Positions 1 through 13,983 of a DNA stretch of 64,000 nucleotides are shown here, in pieces. Both the position numbers and the translations under genes were made by a program. Positions within the stretch are counted from its first letter, which is position 1. Each line of letters begins with the position of its first letter. Source of the stretch: Periconia sp. R9002. Taxonomy: Eukaryota; Ascomycota; Dothideomycetes; Pleosporales; Periconiaceae. The DNA lies in assembly GCA_023627715.1 (NCBI GenBank), contig JAMAHW010000047.1:186001-250000 (forward strand). Reading direction: 5' to 3'. Under the pieces are notes generated by a model. The model made no database searches and was not told where the DNA came from. It saw nothing but the letters and a program-made list of their open reading frames with translations.

Positions 1-2764
<2,764 letters not shown>

Positions 2765-4126
2765 TTTTTCAGAGTCTTGATTGCTTATGTTCGTGGTCGC
2801 TGAAAGAAGTGGGATCGTGTACTTTTAGGTACAAATAGACGTCGAGCTGACAGGGAGTTCGCTGCTGACTAGCTGCTCCTCATCAGCGTTTCATTTGGAG
2901 ACGAGACGATTGCATTAGGCAGTCCATCCGTTTGCGCGCCGGTCTTGTTAACATACATAGTACAATGTTTCTCGTTTGACGTGGGGCAGCTGGTGGCCAG
3001 TTGCCCAGCACCCAAGTTTACAGTCCACAGGTACCTCGGGCTAATGTTGATGCGGCGGGGATCCCTGAAGTATACTCGGCCACAGAGCCCAATGAGGAAA
3101 TGCACAAGAATGATGCTCCACAAAATTCCCCCGCTGTAGCTTTCATCCCACCTTTGCCTCTACGATGTGTGCTTGGAGTCCGGCCCTTGACGGCCCGAAT
3201 TCATGACTTGTCGATTGCATTGCGCTCTAAATGGGGTGGCGTCTTGAAGAAATACACTGGAATTCAACGGCAAATTAACAATAGATCATAGAGTTTCTGG
3301 ACAACATGATTGAAGATTTACTCGTACAAGATAATTCAGGAATCAATAAGTACAGCCGGTACAGTATCCTGGTCTACAACCGATCTGGTATAATCGCGAC
3401 GATCCCTCTCCGTAGCTATCTCGGCGAATCTCTACTTCAAGCCAACCTTTCTAAATGTTGACTTGGCTCAGCAGCTCCAGTCACGCACGCTCAAAATATC
3501 TTACCAAACTAGCAGAGGACTAGTAGAATACCTAGAGTCCAAGTTCTATAGTTGCGTAAGCTTATCCGCAACGAGGAACCCATCCGCACTGAGTGATTGA
3601 TGCTGATGTTCCTCTTCATGGCCGCACGTTGCATGCATTTTTTAAGTGAAACGGAGAGTGGATGCCGCGGTGGAGGAAGAGCGCTTACAGTCGTCTGATC
3701 CAACTCTGTACGTTGTGGTTGAAAAGGCTGGAGATCGGCAGGAATACTGATGGCGGAGAGAGCATTGTTTGTTGGCTAGTGATGCAACGCAGACTTAACC
3801 ATGTTAATGTTTTCCAAAGTTTAGAGTTCTGTAACAAACAGGAGAGGGGCCAGTAAATGTATTAGTGGACAGTTGTGAAACAAGTCTTAAGAATTACTCG
3901 CGGTAATCAAAGCGTGAAGAAAGTAAAGGGATCAATCTTTACGTGATTTTCTCGCCCAGATGATCGAATCAATATTTGTTGGATCTGATTGGCTATGCAC
4001 CGTCCCCGTTGATTGGCCTGCGGGTATTCGCTTATCGATAACAGACTAGGGTGCCAGGCATACACGTTATAATATTAGAGTTTGCATCATCGAACCTCAT
4101 GAGCTTATTCTAAGTACACGTTCAAA
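2765..4126. other. Intergenic region between divergent beta-galactosidase and F-box genes
   Basis: Shared promoter region of 1.36 kb for two divergently transcribed genes. Short open frames (for example 3001-3291 on plus) have no recognisable domain, and I could not join them to a plausible gene. No repeat was noticed. Confidence 0.6.
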
Positions 4127-5129
4127 ATGCCACGCCATGCGCTTGCTCACCTGTCTGAAGACGATGAGCCGCTCGAAGATAAGACAGCGGCCCTTCAACT
4201 TCGCTCCAAGCGCACCGATCGCCAGCAAAAAAAGCAAACCAAACGGGACCTCAAGCGTGATACCATCGTCAATCTTACCAAACTCCCTACTGAGCTCCTT
4301 CTAGAATGCTTGCAGCTGCTTCCGCCTGGGGATGTCCTCAATTTTTCAACAGTGAACCGTCGCTTCCGTAGGCTGGTTGCCCTCAATGCGAACGTTATTG
4401 GCGATACCATCATTCGAGAACGTTACCCAATTTTAGCCCAGTGCTTCCCTCTACCGAAACTTCTCACCCAAGTTGACGAAAGAGCAAGGGAGTTTCTGAC
4501 AGATGAAAAAAAGCAGCGGAATTTGGGAATTCACCACAAGCCATATCAGCATGTTCGACCCTTGGACCCGTACCTGGTGTGTAGTTGTATTACCTGTTTC
4601 ATGCTGTGGAACAATCTGTGTTTAGCCCTGGATTTTGCACACTGGCAGGACAACCTGGACACGGGGAATCCGTTGCCTATCATACCACGGGGTCACTCGC
4701 CAGAATGGAACGAAGAGCTGGTTCAGAGAAACGTGAGGATCGTGCGCACCGCTTTGTATAATTCCCTTTGGCATGCTCGTATATTGGAACTTCATTTGAC
4801 TAGTACAATCCGGGCAATCAGGCGACACGCGGAAAATAAAGGCAACAAAAGGAAACACGTTGAGATGACAGAGGATGAAGCTAAAATGGGTACGGATGCG
4901 TTTCTTGCGAAGCCGGGGCCGTCAAGCCTCGAGTTTCCATTCAACAGGGATGAATATTACATGCTGTATGTGGTCATTTCGGACTTGGGATTGCGTCTGC
5001 TAACACCCGCCTAGTGAAGCCTATCTGCCAAACCGATGGTGGATTAGGTCTCAGAGTAGATGGGTTTATACGATAGTTGGCAAACACGAACAGGACGTAG
5101 AATATGTCGTAGCAAGTGCGAGACGATAG
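4127..5129 (+). CDS. F-box protein
   Basis: Probable substrate adaptor of an SCF ubiquitin ligase. The F-box is at about residues 50-95 (LPTELLLECLQLLPPGDVLNFS, then VNRRFRRLV), preceded by a basic stretch (RSKRTDRQQKKQTKRDLKR). The rest is a Trp-rich alpha-helical substrate-side region without leucine-rich or WD repeats. Exons are 4127-4965 and 5015-5129, giving 317 aa. The 49-nt intron has a GTATGT donor, a CTAAC branch point and a CTAG acceptor. Splicing replaces an early stop with the C-terminal segment EAYLPNRWWIRSQSRWVYTI, which is proline/tryptophan-rich like the tails of related fungal F-box proteins. The F-box call is firm; the target is unknown. Confidence 0.85.
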
Positions 5130-5720
5130 TTCATACACGAATCGCGCGGCTAGAAACTTAACCAGGAGAAATAGTGGTATGCAGTTTTGGGAACCTACCT
5201 GGCTGAAACTGGGGACCATGATCACAATCTCCCGATACACGCCTATTTCCGGCTATTTCCGGCCAAGTATCAACAATAGGGCGTCAATTGGAAACCTCAT
5301 CTCAACGATGGCTGTCCACATGTCGTCGTCATTGATTATCCGTATATACGAATGATAGGTTATTTACACTTTATTTAATACTGAGAATGTTTTTGGGGGA
5401 TAACGCACCATTGCAATGAAATTCGCAAACCCCTTCCCCTCCTACAAGCTGTATCCACTAACGTCGGTTGGTCGGCATAACTTCTCAAAGATCTTCGCGC
5501 GCCCGATAACTAACCTAATGACTCCTACTCGATACCGTTTCCGAATCCGATAGCATCCCGACTTATCTTAGATGACTCAAGCCCAATTGACTTTAAAACT
5601 GCTCTATGGTTGTTCGCTCCAACGTTCTTTCCTTCCCCTCATAACTCCCCTCCAGCGACTGACCTTGCACCTCGAATCCTAGTCCAGCAAATAGCCGACG
5701 ATTTTCGGCAACTTGCCGAA
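5130..5720. other. Intergenic, 5' region of the MFS carrier gene
   Basis: About 0.6 kb separating two plus-strand genes. The frame of the downstream gene stays open upstream of 5721 but contains no ATG, so it is treated as 5' leader. Confidence 0.5.
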
Positions 5721-7167
5721 ATGGAAAAGAACGACATCGAAAAGACAGCACCTGATGTGTCGCCAACAAGCCTGGCCAACCCAGCCAGACGAAGTGTCTC
5801 ACTTACGAGAACAAAATCCAGAACCTCTGCCGCCCTCGACAGAGTAACTTCACATTTCACGACCTGCTCCATACGAGATCCTGGCCCACCTCCAGACGGT
5901 GGCAAGCAAGCATGGATTCAAGTTATTTGCGCATGGATAGCCATTATGAACACGTGGGGATTCGTCAATTCTTTTGGCGCTTTTCAAACCTATTATTCAG
6001 AAATCCTGCCTGAGTCGGATTCAACCATATCTTGGATTGGCTCGACGCAAGCGTGCCTTATGTTCCTCATAGGAGGGTTTTCCGGCCGTGCTCTGGATGC
6101 TGGCTATTTCCGACCCACCATCATCGTTGGCATAGTAATGCACCTAGTTGGACTCTTCACAATGAGCCTTGCGGGGAATTACTGGCAGCTCCTACTTACG
6201 CAAGGGTTGTGCACAGGTATCGGGGGCGGCATTTTCTTCGTGCCCATCGTAGGCTTGGTGTCTACTTATTTTGCTAAGAGACGTGGGTTCGCGCTCGGTC
6301 TGGTTACGACGGGCAACTCAGTCGGTGGTCTTATATACCCCATCGTTGTTCGCCAGCTGCTTGGGAAAGTAGGTTTTGGATGGACCGTTCGCGTGTTGGG
6401 CTTCATCAATGTTGCTACCCTCGCGATTGTCATTGCGTTTATGAAACCTCGCCTTCCCCCGCGGAAGAGCGGACCGTTGTGGGATGTGGATGCGTTCCGA
6501 GATGTTCCATACATGTTACATGTACTTGGGATCTGCTTCATCATGCCGCCAGTATACCTTGTGTTCTACTATGTAAGCAATATCATTCACTCTTCACTTA
6601 CCCCAAAACTGCATGTCGTCCAGTTCCAGCAAACCATCTAGCTAAACATCAACACAGGTAGCATCCTATGCGCGCGATGAACTCGGCATGGCATACGCCG
6701 ATTCCCTCAACCTGGTCCTCGTGCTCAATGGCATCGGCATCCCGGCGCGCACAATTCCCGCCTACCTCTCCGATAAATACTTCGGCGTCCTCAACACGTA
6801 TGCCGTCTTCGTCTTCCTAACCACTGTGGTTCTCTGGTGCTGGCTCGCCGTTTTCTCCCTCCCCACCTACTACGCTTTCATCACACTGTTCGGCATCTTC
6901 GCGGCCGCGTTCCAGAGCTTGTTTCCTACGACTATCGCTGCGCTGAGCTCTGATATCTCGAAGACGGGGACGAGACTGGGCATGGCGTTTACTGCGGTGG
7001 GGCTGAGCGCGCTTACGGGTGGCCCGCTTGGTGGTGCGATTTTGCGGGCGAGTGGTGGGTATACGGCGCCTATTTGTTGGGCGGCGTCGAGTTGTGCTAC
7101 GGCTTTTGTGCTTTGTACGTCGGCGAGGGTGATGAAGCATGGATGGAGTTGGAAGGTGAAGTGTTGA
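5721..7167 (+). CDS. MFS transporter, monocarboxylate porter-like
   Basis: Plasma-membrane major facilitator of the MCT/MCP-like fungal group. Exons are 5721-6572 and 6658-7167, 453 aa. The cytosolic N-terminus ends in PPPDGGKQAWIQV; the PDGG-Gly/Trp motif at the first helix is the hallmark of this group. About twelve membrane segments follow, with the RRGFALGLVTTGNSVGG signature after helix 4. The 85-nt intron (GTAAGC...CACAG, branch GCTAAAC) falls inside a helix, and splicing gives VFYYVASYARDELGMAYAD, which is typical of the family. The start is the ATG of MEKNDIEKT, the first in frame. The substrate cannot be told from sequence; members carry monocarboxylates, and some sit in secondary-metabolite clusters, but no cluster genes are seen here. 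Confidence 0.87.
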
Positions 7168-7732
7168 TGTGTTGTGGTGGTTGGGTGGGTCAAGGCGTGG
7201 TGGTAGTCAAACGAAAACGACGAAGGAAGACTGTATGGAAAAAAAGTGATTTTACGCGCCGAAAACTCTGCATTTAAAGTCTTGTGTTTGTGCATTTGAA
7301 AGAAGAAAGACACGCTGTATCTTTGTGGCATGGGATAGATGTACATGAAAAAAACGTTGTTTCTGTCGACGGGCAAGGACAGGCAAAAAGTTGCGTTGCG
7401 TGTACAGAAGTAATGACACTACAAAAAACACATTGCCAAAAAAGTTTATCAAATCGACCAACACCACATCTACACCATACCATACCACGATTGCGTCTAT
7501 CTCCTATGTTCTCTCCTCCCTCAAACACCCTTCCTCCTTGGGAAAAAACAAATAAAAAACAAAATAGAAAAAATCACAAAAACTAAGCGATCAATTGGCC
7601 TAGAAACTCTACCCCAGAGGGTTGGTTTTTTAAGCTTTTTCAGAAATAAATCCTTCCTTTTCCGGTTCCGATAAACTAATTTCCTCATAATAAGTTCCCC
7701 CAAGTCGTGGCCCGCTTAAAAATTTGTCGTAA

Positions 7733-7753
7733 TCCCGGGTTTCGAACCCGGGA
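7733..7753. repeat. Perfect 9-bp inverted repeat, tRNA T-arm-like
   Basis: Arms TCCCGGGTT and AACCCGGGA are separated by TCG. Read on the minus strand it looks like a T-stem-loop (GGTTCGAAACC, a B-box match), but no matching acceptor or anticodon arm lies upstream, so it is not called a tRNA. Confidence 0.6.
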
Positions 7754-8792
7754 ACTTTATGGTCGAGGTTGGTGTTGTTGTTTTGCCGCCGGACTATGTC
7801 GTTTCGATTCGGTACCTGTGGGTTAGTATGGGGGAAATTCTGGATTGCCGTGGTTATATAGTGCTACGATAAAGTGGTATGGGGATAGTTGCAATCTTGG
7901 GTGGAGGGGTGTGCTTGGACCTGTGTCGTGGCAGTGAGCGTTGCGAGGTGTCAGTGCGTGTGGCGTTGTTGCCTGGTGGTTCGATTTCTGGTGTTGTGGT
8001 TTGTCTATTGTGCTGGTGGTGGGTGAGTGAGTGAGAGGGTATGACGTCGTGGGCTGGGACGGCCAGCGCCTTTGGTATAACTTCAACGACTCTTGCCTCT
8101 GACGGATTCCTGAGGAATATTCCACGCACTTGGATACTTTATTTGTATCCAACGTTGATTTTGAAATGTCGATTGCTGTAGCAGTGTTATTTTCTGGCTC
8201 AGTGAGCCAATACCAGGAACTCTGCGTTTGATATCGGTATTTCGTCTGCCTCTCTCATTTCCAGAAACGACACCAGCAAAGACTGTTTTAACCAAAGTCC
8301 TTCTCAGAAAACGGTAACATCAATTTCTGGTCTTAGGTGACCTCCTTGTGTACCGAGACCAGCAACTGGATGATGACGTGCTTCTGCTGCGTACGTGCCA
8401 AAAGAGAGTGATTTAGATACTGATCGTGGTAGCTTTCCAGCATTCTCCATCTCCCTCACACAATTTTCAGCAATTCAGCGAATACTATCCGCCCCGAAAA
8501 GTTCCACAGCCGCACACGAACGTGTGATTGTGCTGCAATTCCAGGTAGTTCAATTGTTACAGACCTTCACCTTAATTACCACAGCTGCAATTAACTGGGT
8601 ATATAATGCCCAGAGGATTTTTTTTGGAAAGGTCGGATCATCTCTTAGATCAATGATGTCCAAGCGTGACTAATTACGGGCTTTGGCTGTGCTTAGAGCA
8701 TGGTGTTATGCTCACTTTCTATTTTAAAATACTGTTATACTATTGAAGACATACATAGCCCCTCAAAGTCATTCCATAAGATGAAACAATGA

Positions 8793-8869
8793 ATCATCGC
8801 AGAGTATTGCTACCCTGGGTATCGACGCAGGCAAAAAAAAAAAAAAAAAAAAAAAACGCTAGGTAACGT
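8793..8869 (+). repeat. Dispersed repeat R1, copy A (with internal poly-A expansion)
   Basis: Core GAGTATTGCTACCCTGGGTA, then TCGACGCAGGC, an A24 tract, and CGCTAGGTAACGT. It aligns colinearly with copy B at 21541-21602 (GAGTATTGCTATCCTCGGTA, TCGACACAGG, CACTAGGTACCGT). The poly-A is an expansion of the short GGGGAAA segment of copy B. Confidence 0.7.
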
Positions 8870-9339
8870 CCTCGGCCACGACGGACACATAAGCACTTTC
8901 CATATGTAAGCTGTTGAAAGTCGATCCAAAGTTTAATTTGCCAACCGTCAATGCTAGGATGTCTCAAACCCCATAATGTATCATACAATGTCTACCAGGA
9001 TGGTGGACGTGGCCGGTCGTTACAAGGTATCACATGATTTGGTTTTTTTAGTTTAGGCTGGCGGGATTCCTCGCTGATAAGCTTTAACTCCGGGCCCATC
9101 AATCTTCCAGAAATTCCCTCAGATTGCTATACGAACCATCCAGTAAAATCTATCCAAATTGCTATACTGGCTATCCACGTGAATGTCCTTCCGCCTTTTG
9201 AAAACACTCCTCCTTGTCCCTTTCCCTGCTTCTTACCCATCACAAACCGAAACTATTCCAATAACGCACACCGACCATCCTGACGCCGCTCTTCATAAGA
9301 TTGCTTACGTTCCATTATCGCCCCCTTGAGTGAATAAAT

Positions 9340-9356
9340 ATGTGTATTTAAAAGGG
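9340..9356 (+). promoter_or_regulatory. TATA-like core promoter of the NmrA-like gene
   Basis: An AT-rich GTATTTAAAAGG stretch about 75-85 nt before the start codon at 9428, in a suitable place for a core promoter. Assigned by position and composition only. Confidence 0.35.
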
Positions 9357-9427
9357 TGGATTCCGCTCCTTTGCTTCAAGTCTTTTCATCAACAGCCCCA
9401 GAAAGCTACCGAGCAAATACTCAGATC

Positions 9428-10363
9428 ATGTCTAAAATTCTCGCCATCTTCGGCGCCACCGGCCAACAGGGACGTTCAGTTGTGGATTATGTTTTGAACG
9501 ACTCTGAACTCTCCCACCAATACCAAATCCGTGCCATCACTCGAGATGTTACTTCAGAGAAAGCGAAACAATTGAAAGACAAAGTCGAAGTGGTTCATGG
9601 CGACATATCCAACCGATCATCCCTCGAGACAGCGTTGACCGGTGTGCATACGGTATTTATCATGACAGCGCCAATGCTCAGTCCCGACGTCGAGTACAAC
9701 ACTGTGAAAACCATCGCCGATGTCGCCCTTGAGAAGGATGCGAAACATATCATTTTCAGCACTCTACCGTCTGTTCAGGAACTTTCTGGTGGCAAGTACA
9801 CGAAAGTCGCCCTCTTTGATATCAAGGCAAAGGCCGAGCAGTACATTCGGGGACTTCCTATCCAAAGTTCGTTCTGCGCGCTCGGATCGTTCATGCAGAA
9901 TTTTCAGGATCCGTACTCTTTCTTAATTCCGCGGAAAGAAGAGGATGGCACATGGGTTGTGGCCCTTCCCGTCTCCCCGAGCATTCAATGGCCTTTGGTG
10001 AATGCTGTCGGAGATACGGGAAAGTTTGTCGGCGCGATTCTGGCTGACCCTGCCAAATTTGAAGGCAAGACGTTGTGCAGTGCTACGAAGTTGTACAGCT
10101 TAAGCGAAATGATCTCCATCATGTCGAAGGCTACCGGAAAGGACATAACATACAAGCGTATTTCAGTTGAGGAGTTCAAGCAGAGAATGATGTTTCCAGA
10201 TGAGCCGTTTGGGATGTTTATGGACCTGCTCAATTTCCTGGATGAAACTGGTTACTTTGGACCTGATAACGACAAGTTGGTTGCTTGGGCTGCGAACAAT
10301 GCTCGCGGCAAACTAACCACTTTTGAAGAGTACCTGGAAGCTCATCCTCTTCGACTCGAGTGA
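9428..10363 (+). CDS. NmrA-like family NAD(P)-binding protein
   Basis: Atypical short-chain dehydrogenase of the NmrA/HSCARG type. These proteins bind NAD(P) through a Rossmann fold and often act as redox sensors or as isoflavone-reductase-like enzymes. Single exon, 311 aa, the normal length. The nucleotide-binding loop GATGQQG is at residues 9-15 right after the first beta strand. VHGDISNRSSLETALTGVHTVFI is the classical second half of the fold. The active-site Tyr/Lys pair of classical SDRs is not evident, as usual for NmrA relatives. The start is the ATG of MSKILAIF; upstream in-frame sequence lacks an ATG. The partner or substrate is unknown. Confidence 0.88.
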   Translation: MSKILAIFGATGQQGRSVVDYVLNDSELSHQYQIRAITRDVTSEKAKQLKDKVEVVHGDISNRSSLETALTGVHTVFIMTAPMLSPDVEYNTVKTIADVALEKDAKHIIFSTLPSVQELSGGKYTKVALFDIKAKAEQYIRGLPIQSSFCALGSFMQNFQDPYSFLIPRKEEDGTWVVALPVSPSIQWPLVNAVGDTGKFVGAILADPAKFEGKTLCSATKLYSLSEMISIMSKATGKDITYKRISVEEFKQRMMFPDEPFGMFMDLLNFLDETGYFGPDNDKLVAWAANNARGKLTTFEEYLEAHPLRLE

Positions 10364-11178
10364 GTGAGGCAGGTCAGGGCATACAAACAAGCGGTAAAAC
10401 CGACTGCTTATATAAATGAATTGCACTGTATCTATGTCGTAGGTATTAACTCACATTCTTTCAAACATAAGTTTATTGTCTAGTGACTTAATAAGATCTG
10501 AAACAAATGATTAAGCTCATTTGCCACCTTACATTTCGATCAGCAATAGACTCTCAGCCACTGTACCCACCAGGAAATGACATTCGTCACAGGCGTGTAC
10601 CAAATCACGTTTTCTCCAGTCGCATCCTCAATAAATTCCAACAATTAGCGTAGTTGTGAATTCTTCTGTATTAGGAACCAAAGATATAGCCACATGCTCG
10701 CATTCTGAAAACATATATGTTGAGGACATGGCATGGTAGGATAGCCAACAAACACAGTGATTGTTTCACCAACTGCTTGTTGACAGGGTAAAGGGAATTA
10801 ACAGAAAGGTACACTTGTACACAGTAAAGAACGACAGTTTCTGTCTTTGTGATGGCATTTCGGTCATCCGTGGCGTTGTGAAGGGCGTGGATGTGTCCAT
10901 GTCCCATCACTTCCGAACATTTGAACATCTGCAATTCTCATATGAATGCACTTCATTCCATTGCGCAAATTCCTTCTTTTCCTATCATGATGACGATTGT
11001 TGGGTAGAAGCTATACCTTGTGTTTAATATGCGCCATAATAAGAACACAACCATGCAGTAGACTGAGCAAAAAGGCAGGCCTTCTAATCTATATCTTACG
11101 AAGATAAAACATCGACATATAATTAATCTCCAGTTGAGAGACATATATCTTACTTGAAGCTCTTCCGTCCTCACAAAG
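10364..11178. other. Intergenic, 0.8 kb
   Basis: AT-rich region with no ORF that looks coding. It serves as 3' region of the NmrA-like gene and promoter of the kinase gene. Confidence 0.5.
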
Positions 11179-12387
11179 ATGAAGCTATTTAATCGTCACC
11201 GACCTGGCTGTTTCGGCGACTCTGATAACGAGTCCAATTTATATGGGGTGACGATGTTCCTCTTCGGCGAAAACGTGCCGGGCGGCCACTTTAAAGTCGG
11301 CAGACACCAAATCCCGAGTATTTACGACAAGAGGCAGGTGCCACGTCTTTTTGATAATATGCATATATCCAGGTTTGGTCATGATATCGGTCACCGACGG
11401 CAGCATCGACACCACCATCAACCTTGGTCATATCACGCCCACTTTAACAGAAAAGCTCCATCTGTAGGTCGCCACGTATTTGAATGTCAAGATATCATTT
11501 GCAAGAAGAACATACGTGTCAAGCAAAAGAAGATTCTCAGGGACGTAGTTGGCGGCTCCAATCAAGCTATTGTTCTGTGCGAAGAAGTAGGTACGCGCCG
11601 CAAACTCATCCAGAAACAGTTTCTCCCACACGACCTTCCCCACGTCTTTTGTTCAGAAACGAAGACTATGAAAACGCTTAGACACTGTAAATATACCGTC
11701 AAAATGGTCGCAAATACAGATGATACCCACCGTCGACCACCGGAGGCATGGGTTCTGCTAGAATACTGCAATCTAGGCACCCTTGCGGACCTCTTGCAAG
11801 CCCACGTCATCAACCGTCGGCCTTTTCCCGAATCCTTCGTCCTGCGTGTCTTGTTTTGCCTCGTAGAGGCCATATCGTATATGCAGAACGGCGACGTCAA
11901 GCCGGGGCACACGGATCAGAGCCGGGGATGGATCCTGCACGGGGACATCCATCCCGGTAATGTGTTTCTCAAAACGGCCGTGCAGGCCAGCGATAAATTT
12001 GATGTTCTCCTCGGCGACTTCGGGTCCTCGCGTCACTTTGGCACCTGTCAGGATGAGCGTCGCGTAGGCCGAGATGCGGCACAGCACCCGTACTACGTCG
12101 TGCCGGACGCAACGTGGAATCGACGTGCAGACTTGTTTCAAATAGGTCTTGTCATGGTGGCCTTGTGTCGACTTACGCTGAAGCCGATGAAAGAGGCTAA
12201 ACGTGGCGGGTTGGTATGTGGAAGGTGGTATTCGTTGGAGTTGAATGAGTTGGTCGGCGAGTGTTTGCGATTTAATCCTCTGAACCGAATTCGTGTGGCT
12301 GAGCTACGGGAGATGTTACATAGTCGGAGGATGAGTGGAAGCGCGTCGTTTAGCTCGGGATTGTTGTTGTTCAAGGAGCCGTCGTAG
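11179..12387 (+). CDS. Divergent protein kinase domain protein
   Basis: Single exon, 402 aa. A His/Arg-rich N-terminal extension (residues 1-110, with RRQHRHHHQ) precedes a protein-kinase fold. Visible landmarks: hinge LLEYCNLGTLADLL near residue 195, catalytic loop HGDIHPGNVFL from residue 254 (Gly replaces the usual Arg of HRD, while the catalytic Asp and the Asn are kept), and DFG at about residue 280 (LLGDFGSSRHF). The glycine-rich loop is degraded and the ATP-anchoring Lys can only be guessed in RKLIQKQF. The kinase is probably active or weakly active because the key Asp, Asn and DFG are kept. Stand-alone kinases like this are often lineage-specific in ascomycetes, so no pathway is assigned. 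Confidence 0.75.
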   Translation: MKLFNRHRPGCFGDSDNESNLYGVTMFLFGENVPGGHFKVGRHQIPSIYDKRQVPRLFDNMHISRFGHDIGHRRQHRHHHQPWSYHAHFNRKAPSVGRHVFECQDIICKKNIRVKQKKILRDVVGGSNQAIVLCEEVGTRRKLIQKQFLPHDLPHVFCSETKTMKTLRHCKYTVKMVANTDDTHRRPPEAWVLLEYCNLGTLADLLQAHVINRRPFPESFVLRVLFCLVEAISYMQNGDVKPGHTDQSRGWILHGDIHPGNVFLKTAVQASDKFDVLLGDFGSSRHFGTCQDERRVGRDAAQHPYYVVPDATWNRRADLFQIGLVMVALCRLTLKPMKEAKRGGLVCGRWYSLELNELVGECLRFNPLNRIRVAELREMLHSRRMSGSASFSSGLLLFKEPS

Positions 12388-12826
12388 TATGGTTTGTGAT
12401 GTTTTCCCCTGCCATGGTAATTGCACTCAAGATCTTGCTACTGCAATAATTTTGTTGAATTGGATCTATTTCAAGACCGAGTAGAGTCATAGTACGTTTT
12501 ATGTGATTTTGGTGTAACTAGGTGGGTACGGGTACCTACATTGATGAACTTAGTTAACCTCGCCTCTAGCTTTTGCCCAATTTTAGCCTCCCTCCGTTAG
12601 CAATTCAGTTGACAGTGCCGCTCTCATCTTCCCTTTCACCATCACTCTATTTGCACTGTCACGCCCAGGCACTGGGGAATTTGCTTTTCTTAGTATTGCT
12701 TTTTCGACCCGACTAGCGCGATTTCAAATCTAACATCCGCGACACAACAACACACGCCACACCGTACGCAAGAAGTGGGAACACAAATTTCATTGACAAG
12801 ATCGGGCCGACAAAAAGAGCTAGAAC
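12388..12826. other. Intergenic, 0.4 kb
   Basis: Promoter region of the next gene; nothing else seen. Confidence 0.5.
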
Positions 12827-13681
12827 ATGGCAAAGTACAAGAAAAAAGGCGCACCGAGAACAAAGACATGCATTGAAAGGGTTCTCAAGCGAAAACCTGA
12901 ATCGGAGCTGGAAGACGCTGGAGAGTGCTCCGCGAGTCACCCAAACAAACGAGCAAAGCATGCCGCCACACCTTGCACGCCGACAAGCCAAAAGGAGAAG
13001 TCAGCCACAAAGAGACGAGCAGTCGCCAAACCAGTCTCTCCAAATATCCCATCCATTCAGCTTGACTCTGAACTTCTGTCCCGGCAACAGCTACATCCGG
13101 ATGGCACAAACAATCAGTCTGTCCAACAAGAAGCTCCTGCATCACAACAACCGCAGCCTATCCATGCTACAGTAACATCTTTCAACCATCCTCCTCATTA
13201 TTCACAACCATCTCCAAATAGCAGCCTCGCGATAAGACTCATGCGCCAGCCCAGCCCGCCGCTTGAAGCAATCATCATGCCGACATCACCTCCCCATATC
13301 CGCAATGCGAATGCTCTGGTTACTTTTCTTAATTCCAGGGGTACAAAAATACAATCACATATTGACCAATATACCAATGAGCTCGACGCAACTCGTCGGG
13401 TGCTTTTGTCATCTAAAAGGCGTGTATCGGAATCGGCAGTCCATAGAGCTGCAGAACGCGTGGTTTGGTTGGAGGAAGCAGCGACGTCGAGCTTGATGCA
13501 TTGGATCGAGATATTCACTTTGGAATGTGTGTTGAGAGACTGTGTGGATGAGGATAGCACAGAGGAGGTCAAGGTACAGATTGAGAAAACTCGGAAGGAA
13601 ATCAGAGAATTGGTAGGTCAGCATGAACAGAAGATGGAAATGCTGGCGAAGAATCTTTCGCAGGATACCCCAGGGAAGTGA
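12827..13681 (+). CDS. Hypothetical protein with basic N-terminus and C-terminal coiled coil
   Basis: Single exon, 284 aa, not assigned to a family. The N-terminal 70 residues are rich in Lys/Arg/Pro with nuclear-localisation-like patches (AKYKKKGAPRTK, KRKPESE, NKRAKH, KRRAVAKP). A Gln/Pro/Ser-rich middle follows. From about residue 160 to the end it is predicted helical and charged, with heptad-like spacing (VKVQIEKTRKEIRELVGQ, then HEQKMEMLAKNL). This suggests a nuclear, coiled-coil-mediated oligomer, but that is inference. The open frame is long, has a good ATG (ACATGGC) and is flanked by stops, so a real gene is likely though not certain. Confidence 0.55.
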   Translation: MAKYKKKGAPRTKTCIERVLKRKPESELEDAGECSASHPNKRAKHAATPCTPTSQKEKSATKRRAVAKPVSPNIPSIQLDSELLSRQQLHPDGTNNQSVQQEAPASQQPQPIHATVTSFNHPPHYSQPSPNSSLAIRLMRQPSPPLEAIIMPTSPPHIRNANALVTFLNSRGTKIQSHIDQYTNELDATRRVLLSSKRRVSESAVHRAAERVVWLEEAATSSLMHWIEIFTLECVLRDCVDEDSTEEVKVQIEKTRKEIRELVGQHEQKMEMLAKNLSQDTPGK

Positions 13682-13983
13682 TGGGCGCTCTTCACGATAT
13701 TGGATATGTGTGCGGACATGGATTGAACGGCGCGTGCCGTGACGTCGAAAAGAAGATTCCACGTGATCACGCGCCTTTGCACCTTCCCAGTGCGCTCGCT
13801 CTTTCCACGCTCTACGAGCACGGCTTGGCGTCAACGCATTTTTCTTCGGTAAGGAAGAACATTGAATGATAATTATCATCTCTCAAACCGACGCATGTGT
13901 TCGTTCTCAAGATTTTCTGCGCTGTTACCCTTCACCAGTCGTTATTCGGACTCTAACTCTGTTTCTCCTTCCTTTCTATAACC
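13682..13983. other. Short intergenic region
   Basis: 300 nt between two plus-strand genes; nothing distinctive. Confidence 0.5.

Larger units (their letters stand above)
7168..9427. other. Intergenic, 2.3 kb
   Basis: No supportable coding gene. It holds a short GC-rich hairpin (7733-7753), an A24 run (8833-8856) inside one copy of a dispersed repeat (8793-8869), and AT-rich promoter sequence with TATA-like elements before the NmrA-like gene. Confidence 0.6.

Noticed and set aside
7733..7830. tRNA gene on minus strand, suggested by GGTTCGAAACC
   Set aside because: The T-arm-like hairpin is perfect, but no acceptor complement to GATTACG and no anticodon stem can be found upstream, even allowing an intron.
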